64,000 nucleotides of DNA, taken from contig CAWHVQ010000012.1 of the NCBI GenBank assembly GCA_963832895.1, positions 62,001 through 126,000 of the forward strand, given 5' to 3'. The notes beneath the pieces were generated by a model. The model saw only the letters and a list, made by a program, of their open reading frames with translations. It had not been told where the DNA came from and did not search any database. The DNA is from JAMXLO01 sp963832895 (GTDB taxonomy: Bacteria; Pseudomonadota; Alphaproteobacteria; Acetobacterales; Acetobacteraceae). The stretch's first letter is position 1. Each line of letters starts with the position of its first letter. Both the position numbers and the translations under genes were made by a program. Below are positions 1 to 8,352 of the stretch, piece after piece.

Positions 1-533
1 GCGCCAACCGCCTCCTTGAACCAGACATGCTCGAGATTGAGCAGGAGCCAGACACCGAGCGGCAGGCCCACCACACCACCTGCCAGGAACGCCAGAAGGC
101 CGCGCAAATCGATATCCCGCCAGAGCATGATGACGCTGAGTGACTGAATAGCGATGCTGCACACCATCATGATCTGCACGACCTGTACCTGATCGCTGAT
201 CATGTGCAGCAGCATCACGCCGCAGATCGCCGAGAAGGCGAAGCCGGCGATGCTGGAAAGCGTGGCGGCCAGCAGAACAGCGGCCAGCGCGGGTGCGGAT
301 TCCGACAGACCGCCTCGTGGCAACAGCGTCGCATAGGCGATCACGATCGCAACACCGATAGCCGCTGTTGCAATGCCTGCCAGCCTGGCACGGGGCGGCG
401 CCGCCGCAAGCAATATCGGCAAAAGGTATGCGCGCTGCTGACGTGGGGCCGCGGGCAATCCGACGCAGTCCGACGTGCCCGCGAACGGCGCGTCGAGGCA
501 AAGGTCTCGAGCGGGTTCAAGATTGCGGTCCAT
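1..533 (-). CDS. TauE/SafE-family membrane permease, N-terminal part (cut by window edge)
   Basis: The minus-strand frame opens with ATG at 533 and stays open to base 1, giving about 177 residues with no stop; the C-terminal part lies outside the window. After a hydrophilic head of about 45 residues come several hydrophobic segments (about residues 50-75, 80-105, 118-140 and 145-170). The segment SSIAGFAFSAICGVMLLHM followed by QVVQIMMVCSIAIQSLSV resembles the first half of TauE/SafE (sulfite/organosulfonate exporter) permeases, which move small anions across the inner membrane. The substrate cannot be told from this. The upstream 534-777 stretch holds no gene and would contain the promoter. 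Confidence 0.6.
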   Translation of the reverse strand, partial: MDRNLEPARDLCLDAPFAGTSDCVGLPAAPRQQRAYLLPILLAAAPPRARLAGIATAAIGVAIVIAYATLLPRGGLSESAPALAAVLLAATLSSIAGFAFSAICGVMLLHMISDQVQVVQIMMVCSIAIQSLSVIMLWRDIDLRGLLAFLAGGVVGLPLGVWLLLNLEHVWFKEAVG

Positions 534-777
534 GCGCTCCCCCGGCGTTTCTTCCATAGAACCCGAAGAGAGGGCGACCGCTGTGATCCGGATCACAGGC
601 AGTAGGATCTGGAGAAGGTGGGCAACAGCAACCGCCGGGCGCCGATAAGGCTTGCGGCATCGCCAGTAGGCAGGGATTGCGACAATGACAAAGTCCTCAT
701 GTTGCACAGGAGTAGAATTCATGCATTGATCGAATCGACTTTCTGATCACATTCGTCTTCCGTCCCTCCACAATCCG

Positions 778-1450
778 GCCACCCCCCGAACTCCATCGCT
801 TGACGCGCTGCGGATATTCGTGGCGGCGCGGCATCTCAGCTTCGCTGAGGCCGCGAGTCAGTCGAACCTCACGCAGAGCGCGGCCAGTCACCGTATCCGT
901 GGATTGGAGGAAGAACTTGGGTTTCGCCCTGTTCAGGCGCCTGACGCGTCGGCTCGAACTCACTTCGCCAGGCCGGGTGTTGGCGCGAGGCTGGGCAACG
1001 CAATCGGTGAGATCGATGGCAGCATCATCGAGGTCGAACGTGCCGATGATTCGGCGCTGTTGAAGGTGACGATGCTACCTGTGGTGGCGTCGCATTGGCT
1101 GATTCCGCGCCTGCCGGAATCCATTGCCGCTACCCGCATCTCGACGTGCAGGTGACCGCCGATGCCTGTCTACTGGACCTGCGGGCCGAAGGGATCGATC
1201 TGGCAATCCGTTTCTGTCGCGCGCCTCATTCCGGTTATTGGAGCTGGTGGCACCGACCGCATACATCTAACTACCTGCTCGGTCTGCCGGAGGCGGGCGA
1301 GCGGCCAAAGATCGCCATGTTCCAACCTGCTGACCGAGGAAGCCGCCGCGACCGAGGCGTTCATGCTTTCGCTGGGAGCGGCGGCGCCGAGCCTCGTCGC
1401 CGACGGGCTTTGATCGATCCGCTATTGCGGGACGGATTCGCCGGAGCCGC
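778..1450 (+). pseudogene. Degraded LysR-family (GcvA-like) transcriptional regulator
   Basis: A LysR regulator can be read only by changing frame several times. One frame gives SLDALRIFVAARHLSFAEAA and LTQSAASHRIRGLEEELGF, the winged-helix DNA-binding region. It then shifts to a frame with ALFRRLTRRLELTSPGRVLA, returns near 1000 for VTMLPVVASHWLIPRLP, shifts again near 1110 for YPHLDVQVTADACLLDL and DGIDLAIRF-like text (the substrate-binding domain), and shifts again near 1300 for AFMLSLGAAAPSLVADGL. This order is that of GcvA-type LysR proteins. No ATG lies in frame at the start. At least four shifts in 670 bases point to a decayed gene rather than sequencing error. Confidence 0.75.
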
Positions 1451-1916
1451 CAAGCCTTGCGGGGAAATCCTTCGGCTCGGGCAGTCCGTCGCGCATGGCG
1501 ATCAAAGGGCGAAGGCGTTCACCGGCCCGGCTGACCAGGACCGGCACCGACAATGCAATAGCCCGTGGCATTGGGCTGTCCGGTTAGCTCTATTTCGACG
1601 GCGCCGCGGAAGCGGCACGTTTGCATGGCTTGCTCATGTTTGTCCTCCTCGGCATCGCAGTGGATATAACGGCAATTTGATATAAATTGCCAAGGCGCTC
1701 AGCGCCGCAAAAAGGGCACAAAGCTACCGGCCCAGCATTCTCGCGGCGCGATGCGTTTCCTTGGATTTAGATGGTTGGAGGTCGTAATTAGACGATCAAA
1801 AGATAACTGGACACAAAGCGCCATTTATGTGGCAATGGGCTACCGCCAGCGGGTACGGCAGTCAGGACAGCGAGGCGGATGGTTCATGCACTCCCCTGAC
1901 ATCAGATGGAGGGGTG
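1451..1916. other. Decayed or non-coding stretch with no supportable gene
   Basis: No convincing coding region is visible. On the minus strand an ATG at 1637 with a good AGGAGGA ribosome site opens a frame that stops after 15 codons (stop at 1590). The minus strand at about 1420-1570 then has another short frame with ordinary protein-like composition. This looks like the 5' end of a gene that has decayed, but the family is not recognisable. Confidence 0.4.
1671..1691. promoter_or_regulatory. Operator-like perfect inverted repeat
   Basis: GGCAATTT at 1671-1678 is repeated in inverse as AAATTGCC at 1684-1691, with a 5-base spacer GATAT. The 21-base AT-centred palindrome sits about 35 bases upstream of the minus-strand AGGAGGA-ATG start at 1637, the usual place for a repressor operator over a promoter. 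The gene it would have controlled appears decayed. The binding protein is unknown. Confidence 0.4.
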
Positions 1917-2120
1917 ATGGCCCTGTACCGGTTCTACTGGTTCGGCCCGGATGGCCACATCAAGGCGGCGGAAAACCGTGATTGCGCCTCTGATGAGGAG
2001 GCCCAGGCGGAGGCTCTGGAAATGATCGGGGACTACGCAATGCTGGAGGTCTGGCTCGGGGCGCGCTGCGTCGCGAGATTGACGGGACGAGAACCCGGCA
2101 TTGGTCAAGCTCCCGACTGA
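1917..2120 (+). CDS. Small conserved-type hypothetical protein (DUF6894-like)
   Basis: The 67-residue frame begins at ATG 1917 directly after a strong GGAGGGG ribosome site; longer upstream readings lack one. The protein starts MALYRFYWFGPDGHIKAAE, is rich in Glu, Ala and Asp, and has the Y-x-F/W-DGxI opening and A-x-A-EAL stretch seen in the small DUF6894-type proteins that are abundant in Alphaproteobacteria. No function is known for that family. It stands alone between decayed DNA and the convergent hpnL gene. Confidence 0.6.
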   Translation: MALYRFYWFGPDGHIKAAENRDCASDEEAQAEALEMIGDYAMLEVWLGARCVARLTGREPGIGQAPD

Positions 2121-2155
2121 GGTGATACGTCGCGGCTATTGATCCGGTAAGTGAA

Positions 2156-3142
2156 CTATCGTCGGACCGCGATGCGCTGTGCGGCACGCAGACGGCGCAT
2201 TTCGAGGAATTGCCAGAACAACAGGATAGGGATCCCCACCACCAGGTCGCGCGCTCGCCGCACCAGTGAGACACCGAGCGACAGTTCCGGTGGCACACCG
2301 AAGATAGCCCCCAGGCCTGCATAGCCGGCCTCCTGCACCCCGGCATTCACCGGGACCAGGAACGCGATTGCCGCCATCGCGCTCAGCAGCGCCTCGATCG
2401 CCAGCGCATCGTCGAAGTCGAGCGCCACGCCGAGTGCGCGGTAGGTTATCCAACCGGCCACTCCAGTGCCCAGCCAGCCCAGCAAATGCACCAGGAACCC
2501 TATGGCCAGCCGCGTCGCATGGCCATAGATCAGCACCAACTCTGCCTGAAGCACGTCGATGCGGTCCTGAGCGCTCTCGAACCAACGGCCGGCGATACGC
2601 CGACCAAGCTTGGCAAACAGCGGCGCGGCGCCCTGCTGCAGCCAGATCAGCGCTACGCCTGCCATCACCGCAAGCCCGAGCCCGACCTCCACGGGCACGG
2701 CCAGGGACGAATCCGGGGCGCGCGCCAACAGGATGCCGAGCCCGATGGCGGTGAAGGCAAGCTGGGCGAGGAATTCGGCGGTGACGTCGACCACGGTGGA
2801 GGCGGTTGCCAGTGACCATGACACTCCGTGCAGCGTCGCGGCCCGTGCGCCGAACACGAAGCCACCTACTTGCGAGAATGGCAGGCAGTTGGCTGAGGCG
2901 TCGCGCACCATGCGACCCCAGACGAAGACCCAGGGGCGGCGGGCCTCGCGAGCGGGCACGATCGCATCCCAGGCGAGGCCCAGCACGGCGAACAGCAAGA
3001 GCTGCCACACCACGATCACCGCGAAATCCCCCCAGCCGACGCGGCGCACGCCGCTGATGACGCGATCAATCCCGAACCAGCCGATCAACGCGGTGCCGAG
3101 CAACAGGCCAGCCAAGGCAAGCGCGATCGAGAGCTTTTTCAA
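2156..3142 (-). CDS. hpnL: Hopanoid-associated membrane protein HpnL (lysylphosphatidylglycerol-synthase TM family)
   Basis: A 328-residue integral membrane protein with about seven to eight hydrophobic helices, of the UPF0104/LPG-synthase transmembrane family, as in HpnL proteins found beside hopanoid genes. Typical family features are the polar-edged segments LPFSQVGGFVFGARAA near residue 85 and LVPVNAGVQEAGYAGL near residue 260. The start is taken as TTG at 3142 (MKKLSIALALAG), which has GGAAAG upstream; an open frame further upstream would overlap hpnA. It is divergent from hpnA with about 100 bases between, so the two probably share a promoter region. Its proposed role is in hopanoid handling or transport; this is inferred from family and context. 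Confidence 0.8.
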   Translation of the reverse strand: MKKLSIALALAGLLLGTALIGWFGIDRVISGVRRVGWGDFAVIVVWQLLLFAVLGLAWDAIVPAREARRPWVFVWGRMVRDASANCLPFSQVGGFVFGARAATLHGVSWSLATASTVVDVTAEFLAQLAFTAIGLGILLARAPDSSLAVPVEVGLGLAVMAGVALIWLQQGAAPLFAKLGRRIAGRWFESAQDRIDVLQAELVLIYGHATRLAIGFLVHLLGWLGTGVAGWITYRALGVALDFDDALAIEALLSAMAAIAFLVPVNAGVQEAGYAGLGAIFGVPPELSLGVSLVRRARDLVVGIPILLFWQFLEMRRLRAAQRIAVRR

Positions 3143-3243
3143 GGCGTTGGGCTTTCCGACTGGTGGAGGAAGGAGGGTGGCGGCTCTACACCCATTTAGC
3201 CGCCGTGGGCTATATAGGCGCTTTGCATCGAAGGGAGCGGCAA

Positions 3244-4248
3244 GTGCCAGCGGACGGCCTGACGTTGCTGACGGGCGCGACCGGCTTTGTTGGGTCTGCG
3301 GTGGCGCGCGTGCTGGCGGCGCGGGGGCATCGCCTGCGCCTGCTGGTGCGGCCCACAAGCGACCGCCGCAACCTCGCCGATGTGGATGCTGAACTGGCGC
3401 TCGGTGACCTGACAGACTCTGCCTCACTGACGCGCGCCGCTTCCGGCTGCCGCTACGTGTTCAACGTCGCGGCCGACTATCAATTCTGGGTTCCCGATCC
3501 GGACGCAATGCTACGGGCCAACGTCGGTGGTACACTGGCGGTGATGCGCGCGGCGCAGGCGGCGGGCGTGGAGCGCATCGTGCATTGCAGTTCGGTCGCC
3601 GCGCTAGGGTGGACGCAGGACGGTACGCCCTCCGACGAGACTACCCCGACCAACGAGGCCGACTTCATCGGAACCTACAAGCGGTCGAAGTTCCTGGCTG
3701 AGCGGGCGGTGATGGACCTGGTGCGCCAGGAGGGACTGCCGGCCGTGGTGGTCAATCCCTCGGCCCCTGTCGGTCCGCGCGACATCAAGCCGACGCCGAC
3801 GGGCAAGATGATCCGCGATGCCGCCGCCGGCCGGGTGCCGGCCTACATCGATACCGGCCTGAACATGGTGCATGTGGACGACGTGGCGGAGGGCCATGCG
3901 CTTGCGCTCGAACGCGGGCGCATCGGCGAGCGCTATGTGCTGGGCGGCGAGAATCTGCTCCTGAAGGACATATTGGCACTGGTCGCCGAGGTGGTCGGGC
4001 GCCGGCCGCCGCGGATCGAAGTCCCCGAGGCGCTGGTCTGGCCGGCTGCGTGGTTCATGGAGGGACTGGCGCGGATCACCGGTATTCAGCCGATGATGAC
4101 ACGCGACCACATCAAGATGGCGCGTCACAAGATGTTCTATTCCTCGGCCAAGGCGATGCACGAATTGGGCTATTCGCCGCGTCCCTTGCGTGCGGCGATC
4201 GAGGACGCGGTGGCTTGGTTCCGCGCCAATGGCATGCTCCGGTCATGA
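3244..4248 (+). CDS. hpnA: Hopanoid-associated sugar epimerase HpnA
   Basis: A 334-residue extended SDR protein. The Rossmann motif TGATGFVGSAVA lies at about residues 9-20, and the catalytic YKRSKFLAE (YxxxK) at about residue 145. The start is GTG 3244 after GGGAG; it gives a normal short N-terminus. HpnA belongs to the NAD-dependent sugar epimerase family and is the first gene of most hopanoid clusters; its substrate is thought to be a sugar nucleotide used on the hopanoid side chain. The stop codon overlaps the hpnB start (ATGA at 4245), so the genes are translationally coupled. Confidence 0.88.
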   Translation: MPADGLTLLTGATGFVGSAVARVLAARGHRLRLLVRPTSDRRNLADVDAELALGDLTDSASLTRAASGCRYVFNVAADYQFWVPDPDAMLRANVGGTLAVMRAAQAAGVERIVHCSSVAALGWTQDGTPSDETTPTNEADFIGTYKRSKFLAERAVMDLVRQEGLPAVVVNPSAPVGPRDIKPTPTGKMIRDAAAGRVPAYIDTGLNMVHVDDVAEGHALALERGRIGERYVLGGENLLLKDILALVAEVVGRRPPRIEVPEALVWPAAWFMEGLARITGIQPMMTRDHIKMARHKMFYSSAKAMHELGYSPRPLRAAIEDAVAWFRANGMLRS

Positions 4249-5354
4249 CGACGCTGGCGGTGCTGTCACTGCTGATCTGGCTCTATTTGCTGCTGGCGCA
4301 TGGCCGGTTCTGGCAGTCAGACCCTGAACTGGCGCCGGAGCATCCGGTCGCCGCGCCGCCCGTCACCGTGGTGGTGCCGGCACGCGACGAGGCGCCGCTG
4401 ATCGGGCAGTCGCTGCGCTCGCTGCTGGCCCAGGAATACCCGGGGAAACTGCGCGTCGTCGCGGTCGACGACGGCAGCAGTGATGGCACGGGCACGATTG
4501 CTCGCTCATTTGACAGGGTTGTCGTTGTCAGCGGAGCGGCCCGGCCGCCCGGCTGGAGCGGCAAGCTGTGGGCGGTGGCACAGGGACTGGCGGAAGCTGA
4601 CGCTTCGGACCTCGTGCTGCTGACCGACGCAGACATCGTGCACGCTCCGCATCACGTCGCGACACTGGTGGCGCAGATGGAACGCGGCGATTTCGACCTG
4701 GTCTCGGAAATGGTGACTTTGGCATGCGACACGTCGGCCGAGCACGCGCTGGTACCGGCATTCGTGTTCTTCTTCCAACTGCTCTACCCATTCGCCTGGG
4801 TGAACGATCCACTTCGCGCTACCGCGGCAGCCGCTGGCGGCACGCTTCTGATCCGACCTCGGGCTTTGCAGCGCATTGGCGGGATTGCGGCGGTACGGGG
4901 CGCGCTGATCGATGACGTGGCATTGGCGGCGGCAGTCAAGCGAGGCGGTCGCATCTGGCTCGGCCATTCCCGACTGGCGCGCTCGATACGAAGCTATCCA
5001 GCCGTGGCGGATATCTGGCGCATGGTGTCGCGGAGTGCGTACGTGCAGCTGCGTTTCTCGCCCGTGCTGCTGCTCGGAACCGCGGCGGCAATGACGGCGA
5101 CCTTTCTGGCGCCTCCACTTGTCGCGCTGTTCGGCCACGGAGCGGGACGCTGGTTCGGCTGGTTGACCTGGGGCGCGATGGCGGCTGCGTTTCAGCCTAC
5201 GCTGCGCCGGTATCATCGCTCTGTTCTGTGGGCGCCATGCCTGCCGGTGGTCGCTGCGTTCTACCTTGCGGCAACGATAGGCTCCGCGGTGAACCACTAT
5301 CTTGGTCGGGGCGTGGCGTGGAAGGGACGCGCCTATCAGGGCGCGGGCGTATGA
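4245..5354 (+). CDS. hpnB: Hopanoid-associated glycosyltransferase HpnB
   Basis: A 369-residue family-2 glycosyltransferase anchored in the inner membrane. There is an N-terminal hydrophobic segment (LAVLSLLIWLYLLLAHG), a GT-A fold with VVVPARDEA and VVAVDDGSSDGT, the metal-binding LLTDADIVH at about residue 125, and three or so C-terminal hydrophobic segments from about residue 280. This domain order matches HpnB of hopanoid clusters. The start ATG overlaps the hpnA stop, and its stop overlaps the hpnC start (ATGA at 5351). It presumably transfers a sugar to a polyprenyl or hopanoid acceptor; the exact reaction is not shown by the sequence. Confidence 0.85.
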   Translation: MTTLAVLSLLIWLYLLLAHGRFWQSDPELAPEHPVAAPPVTVVVPARDEAPLIGQSLRSLLAQEYPGKLRVVAVDDGSSDGTGTIARSFDRVVVVSGAARPPGWSGKLWAVAQGLAEADASDLVLLTDADIVHAPHHVATLVAQMERGDFDLVSEMVTLACDTSAEHALVPAFVFFFQLLYPFAWVNDPLRATAAAAGGTLLIRPRALQRIGGIAAVRGALIDDVALAAAVKRGGRIWLGHSRLARSIRSYPAVADIWRMVSRSAYVQLRFSPVLLLGTAAAMTATFLAPPLVALFGHGAGRWFGWLTWGAMAAAFQPTLRRYHRSVLWAPCLPVVAAFYLAATIGSAVNHYLGRGVAWKGRAYQGAGV

Positions 5355-6164
5355 GCGGCGTCGCGGCAGTCGAGACGTGGTCAGGCAAGGACCGCGGGGA
5401 TGAGAACTTTCCCGTCGGCTCGCTGCTGATCCGTCGCGATCTGCGCGCACATGTGCATGCGTTCTATGGCTTCGCGCGCAATGCGGATGATATTGCGGAA
5501 CTCAGGTACGTTGCAGGCGGATGAAAAGATCGCGCGGCTCGACGTGATGGAGGATGTGTTGCTTGGTCGGCGCGACGTCGGCTCGCCGAGCGCGATCCGA
5601 CTGCGCGGCAGCCTCGCCGAGACAGGTGTGACGCCGCGTCATTCGCTTGATCTGTTGATCGCGTTCCGTCGCGACGCGACGAAGCTGCGATACGCGGACT
5701 GGGGCGAACTCTGCGACTACTGCCGTTACTCGGCGATGCCGGTCGGGCGACACGTGCTCGATCTGCACGGTGAGGATCGGGCGACGTATGTGCCATCGGA
5801 TGCATTGTGCACCTCGCTGCAGGTGCTGAACCATATGCAGGACTGCGCGAAGGACCTGGCGGTGTTGGATCGCTGCTACCTGCCGGGCGTGTCGGTTGGC
5901 GAACTGCGCGCAGCGGCGGCGTCGGAGCAATTGCGACGTGTGTTCGACGACCTGCTGGACCGTGTCGATGAGCTCAATCGTTCGGCGGTCGATCTGCCGC
6001 GACTGACGCACAGCAGGCGGCTGAGGCTCGAGACGGCGGTCATTGTGGGTCTGGCGCATCGGTTGGCGACGCGGTTGCGACGCGACGATCCGATCGCGCA
6101 ACGCGTGCGGCTGACCAAGGGAGATGCGGTGGCGAGCGCATTCGCGGCACTGCGGTGGGCATGA
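5351..6164 (+). pseudogene. hpnC: hydroxysqualene synthase HpnC, frameshifted
   Basis: HpnC converts presqualene diphosphate to hydroxysqualene. The frame from ATG 5351 encodes the expected start (DENFPVGSLLIRR, HAFYGFARNADDIAE) but stops at 5524. The rest (QADEKIARLDVMED, LRYADWGELCDYCRYSAMPVGRHVLDLHGE, LQVLNHMQDCAKDL) continues in another frame to 6164. The shift falls at about 5495-5501, next to the first Asp-rich motif, and fits one extra base or two missing bases. Everything on both sides is well preserved, so the lesion is recent or a sequencing error. It is coupled to hpnB by an ATGA overlap. Joined, the protein would be about 270 residues, a normal length. Confidence 0.85.
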
Positions 6165-6168
6165 GGGC

Positions 6169-6252
6169 CGCCTCCCCCCAACCCCCGAGGGGAGGGGGAC
6201 CAGCTTCGGTCTGGATACTCCCCCTCCCCTTGCGGGAGGGGGGTGGGAGGCG
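6169..6252. repeat. GC-rich intergenic palindrome, inverted pair
   Basis: Nearly all the hpnC-hpnD gap is one inverted repeat. The left arm begins CCGCCTCCCCCCA at 6169 and includes GAGGGGAGGGGGA; the right arm ends TGGGAGGCGG at 6252 and includes TCCCCCTCCCCTTGCGGGAGG. The arms are separated by about 16 bases. Each arm is itself a palindrome of the same type seen at 10301, 38190 and 53023, so this looks like two copies of a REP-like element head to head. Confidence 0.7.
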
Positions 6253-6258
6253 GCGTTG

Positions 6259-7116
6259 GTGACTCCCTTGAACGCTGCTCAGGCCGATCTCGATGCGGTC
6301 GAGGCAATCGTTCGCGCAGCCGGCACCTCGTTCTACCGCGGCATGCGAGTGCTGCCGCCTGACCGCCGTCACGCCATGTATGCGATCTACGCGTTCTGCC
6401 GCCTGGTAGACGATGTGGCGGACGAGGACGGCGCCTTTGCCGCCAAGCTGCCGGAGCTGGCGGCTTGGCGGGAGCGCGTCGCGGGCCTCTACCGCGGGCA
6501 GTCGGACGGTCCGGTCACCCGGGTGCTGGCGGCGGCGGTGCAGTGTTTCGCGCTGCGCCAGGAGGACTTTCTCGCCGTCATCGACGGCATGCAAATGGAC
6601 GCTGAGACGACGATCGTGGCGCCGGATCTGGCGACGCTCGACCTCTACTGCGACCGCGTTGCCGCAGCTGTCGGCCGTCTCTCGGTGCGCGCCTTCGGCG
6701 ATGCGTCGCCGGCCGCCGATCAAGTGGCCTACTCGCTCGGCCGTGCCCTCCAACTCACCAACATCCTGCGCGACCTCCAGGAGGATGCCGCACGCGGCCG
6801 GCTCTATTTGCCGCGGGAATGGCTGGACGCGGCGGGCGTGCCGCACGATCCGTCGGCCGCGCTGCATGCGCCGGGCCTGCGGCAGGTTTGCGCGCGCGTG
6901 GCTGCTCTCGCGCACGAGCATTTCCGCTTGGCCTCCGCGGCGATGCGGCGCTGCGATGCCAAGGCGATGAAGCCGGCCCGGCTGATGGGAGCGACCTATG
7001 CCGCGATCCTCTCGCGCCTGGAGCGCCGCGGTTGGTCGCCTCCGCATGAACGCGTCAGCCTGCCGGCGTGGCAAAAGCTCTGGCTCGCACTGCGCTACGG
7101 CCTGGCGCAACGCTGA
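6259..7116 (+). CDS. hpnD: Presqualene diphosphate synthase HpnD
   Basis: A 285-residue squalene/phytoene-synthase-fold enzyme that condenses two farnesyl diphosphates to presqualene diphosphate. It has the first Mg-binding motif FCRLVDDVADE at about residues 46-56 and the second, NILRDLQEDAARGRLYLP, near residue 175. The start is taken as GTG 6259 (MTPLNAAQADLDAV), which lies just beyond the palindromic repeat; reading further upstream would translate the repeat. The stop abuts the hpnE ATG with no gap. It works with HpnC and HpnE to make squalene for HpnF. Confidence 0.88.
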   Translation: MTPLNAAQADLDAVEAIVRAAGTSFYRGMRVLPPDRRHAMYAIYAFCRLVDDVADEDGAFAAKLPELAAWRERVAGLYRGQSDGPVTRVLAAAVQCFALRQEDFLAVIDGMQMDAETTIVAPDLATLDLYCDRVAAAVGRLSVRAFGDASPAADQVAYSLGRALQLTNILRDLQEDAARGRLYLPREWLDAAGVPHDPSAALHAPGLRQVCARVAALAHEHFRLASAAMRRCDAKAMKPARLMGATYAAILSRLERRGWSPPHERVSLPAWQKLWLALRYGLAQR

Positions 7117-8343
7117 ATGCACGTCCACGTCATCGGAGCCGGGCTCGCCGGCCTGTCGGCTGCGATCGCGCTGTGTGAGCGGGGGCATGCCGTCACCGTC
7201 GTGGAGGCGGGGCCAGTTGGCGGGGGCCGGTGCCGGTCATACTTCGATCGCGAACTTGGGCTGCGGATCGACAACGGCAACCACCTGCTGCTCTCGGGCA
7301 ACCGGTCGGCCTTCGCCTTTCTCGACACGATCGGCGCGCGTTCGACGCTGGCGATGCCGGCAGAACCGGTATTCCCGTTCATGGATCTCAGTAATGGGCT
7401 GCGCTGGGTGCTGCGGCCCAATCGCGGCCGGATCCCGTGGTGGGTACTGTCGGGGAAGCGTCGCGTGCCCGGCACTCGTCCAGCCGACCACCTGGCTCTG
7501 TTGCGACTGCGCCGTATCAGGAACGACGCCACGGTCGCCACTTCGCTGCGCAACGACACGCTGTATCGGCGACTGGTCGAGCCGCTCGCTGTCGCGGCGC
7601 TGAACACGCCGCCGGACACTGCGCTGGCACGCCTGCTGGGTGCGGTGATGCGCGAGACGCTGTTCCGGGGCGGTGGCGCCTGCATCCCGGCCGTGCCACG
7701 CGAGGGGCTGTCGGAAAGCCTGATCGACCCCGCGGTCGCCTGGCTGCGCGCGCGTGACTGCGAGGTGTTGACCGGCCGGCGCGTCACGGGGCTGCGCATT
7801 GAGGCTGGCCGGGTGAGGGAACTGGGCACCACCGAGGCTGCGACACAGATCGAGGCGGTGGTGCTTGCCGTCCCGCCTTGGGTGGCTGGCGATCTGTTGC
7901 CTGGCCAGAAGTGTCCGACCGAGTTCCAGGCTATTCTGAACGTCCATTTCAGGATTGAGGCCGATCCTGGATCGGTCGGGTTCATCGGTCTGGTTGGCGG
8001 GATCGCGGAGTGGGTGTTCGTCAAGCGCGGCCATGTCTCGGTCACGATCAGCGCGGCCAACCGAATGGTGGAGCAGGAGGCGGAAGTGATCGCGCGGGCT
8101 GTCTGGCCGGACGTGCAGGCGGCGCTTGATCTGGGGGGTGAGATGCCGCCGTGGCGGGTGGTGAAGGAGCGCCGTGCCACGATTGCCGCGACGGCGGAGC
8201 AGGAGCGACTGCGGCCGGGAGCGCGAACAGGCCTCGCCAATCTGGTACTCGCCGGCGACTGGACCGCAACCGGGTTGCCCGGCACGATCGAAGGTGCCAT
8301 CAGGTCCGGCCGAACCGCGGCCGAGGTGCTGCTCGCTGCCTGA
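7117..8343 (+). CDS. hpnE: Hydroxysqualene dehydroxylase HpnE (FAD/NAD(P)-dependent)
   Basis: A 408-residue amine-oxidase-like flavoprotein that reduces hydroxysqualene to squalene. The N-terminal dinucleotide-binding motif VIGAGLAGLSAAIAL is at residues 5-19, with GGRCRSY and DNGNHLLLSG following as in HpnE and phytoene-desaturase-like proteins. The C-terminal FAD contact NLVLAGDWTATGLPGTIEGA is near residue 370. The ATG lies immediately after the hpnD stop, and hpnF follows after 9 bases, so the genes form one transcription unit. Confidence 0.88.
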   Translation: MHVHVIGAGLAGLSAAIALCERGHAVTVVEAGPVGGGRCRSYFDRELGLRIDNGNHLLLSGNRSAFAFLDTIGARSTLAMPAEPVFPFMDLSNGLRWVLRPNRGRIPWWVLSGKRRVPGTRPADHLALLRLRRIRNDATVATSLRNDTLYRRLVEPLAVAALNTPPDTALARLLGAVMRETLFRGGGACIPAVPREGLSESLIDPAVAWLRARDCEVLTGRRVTGLRIEAGRVRELGTTEAATQIEAVVLAVPPWVAGDLLPGQKCPTEFQAILNVHFRIEADPGSVGFIGLVGGIAEWVFVKRGHVSVTISAANRMVEQEAEVIARAVWPDVQAALDLGGEMPPWRVVKERRATIAATAEQERLRPGARTGLANLVLAGDWTATGLPGTIEGAIRSGRTAAEVLLAA

Positions 8344-8352
8344 GGACGCGCG

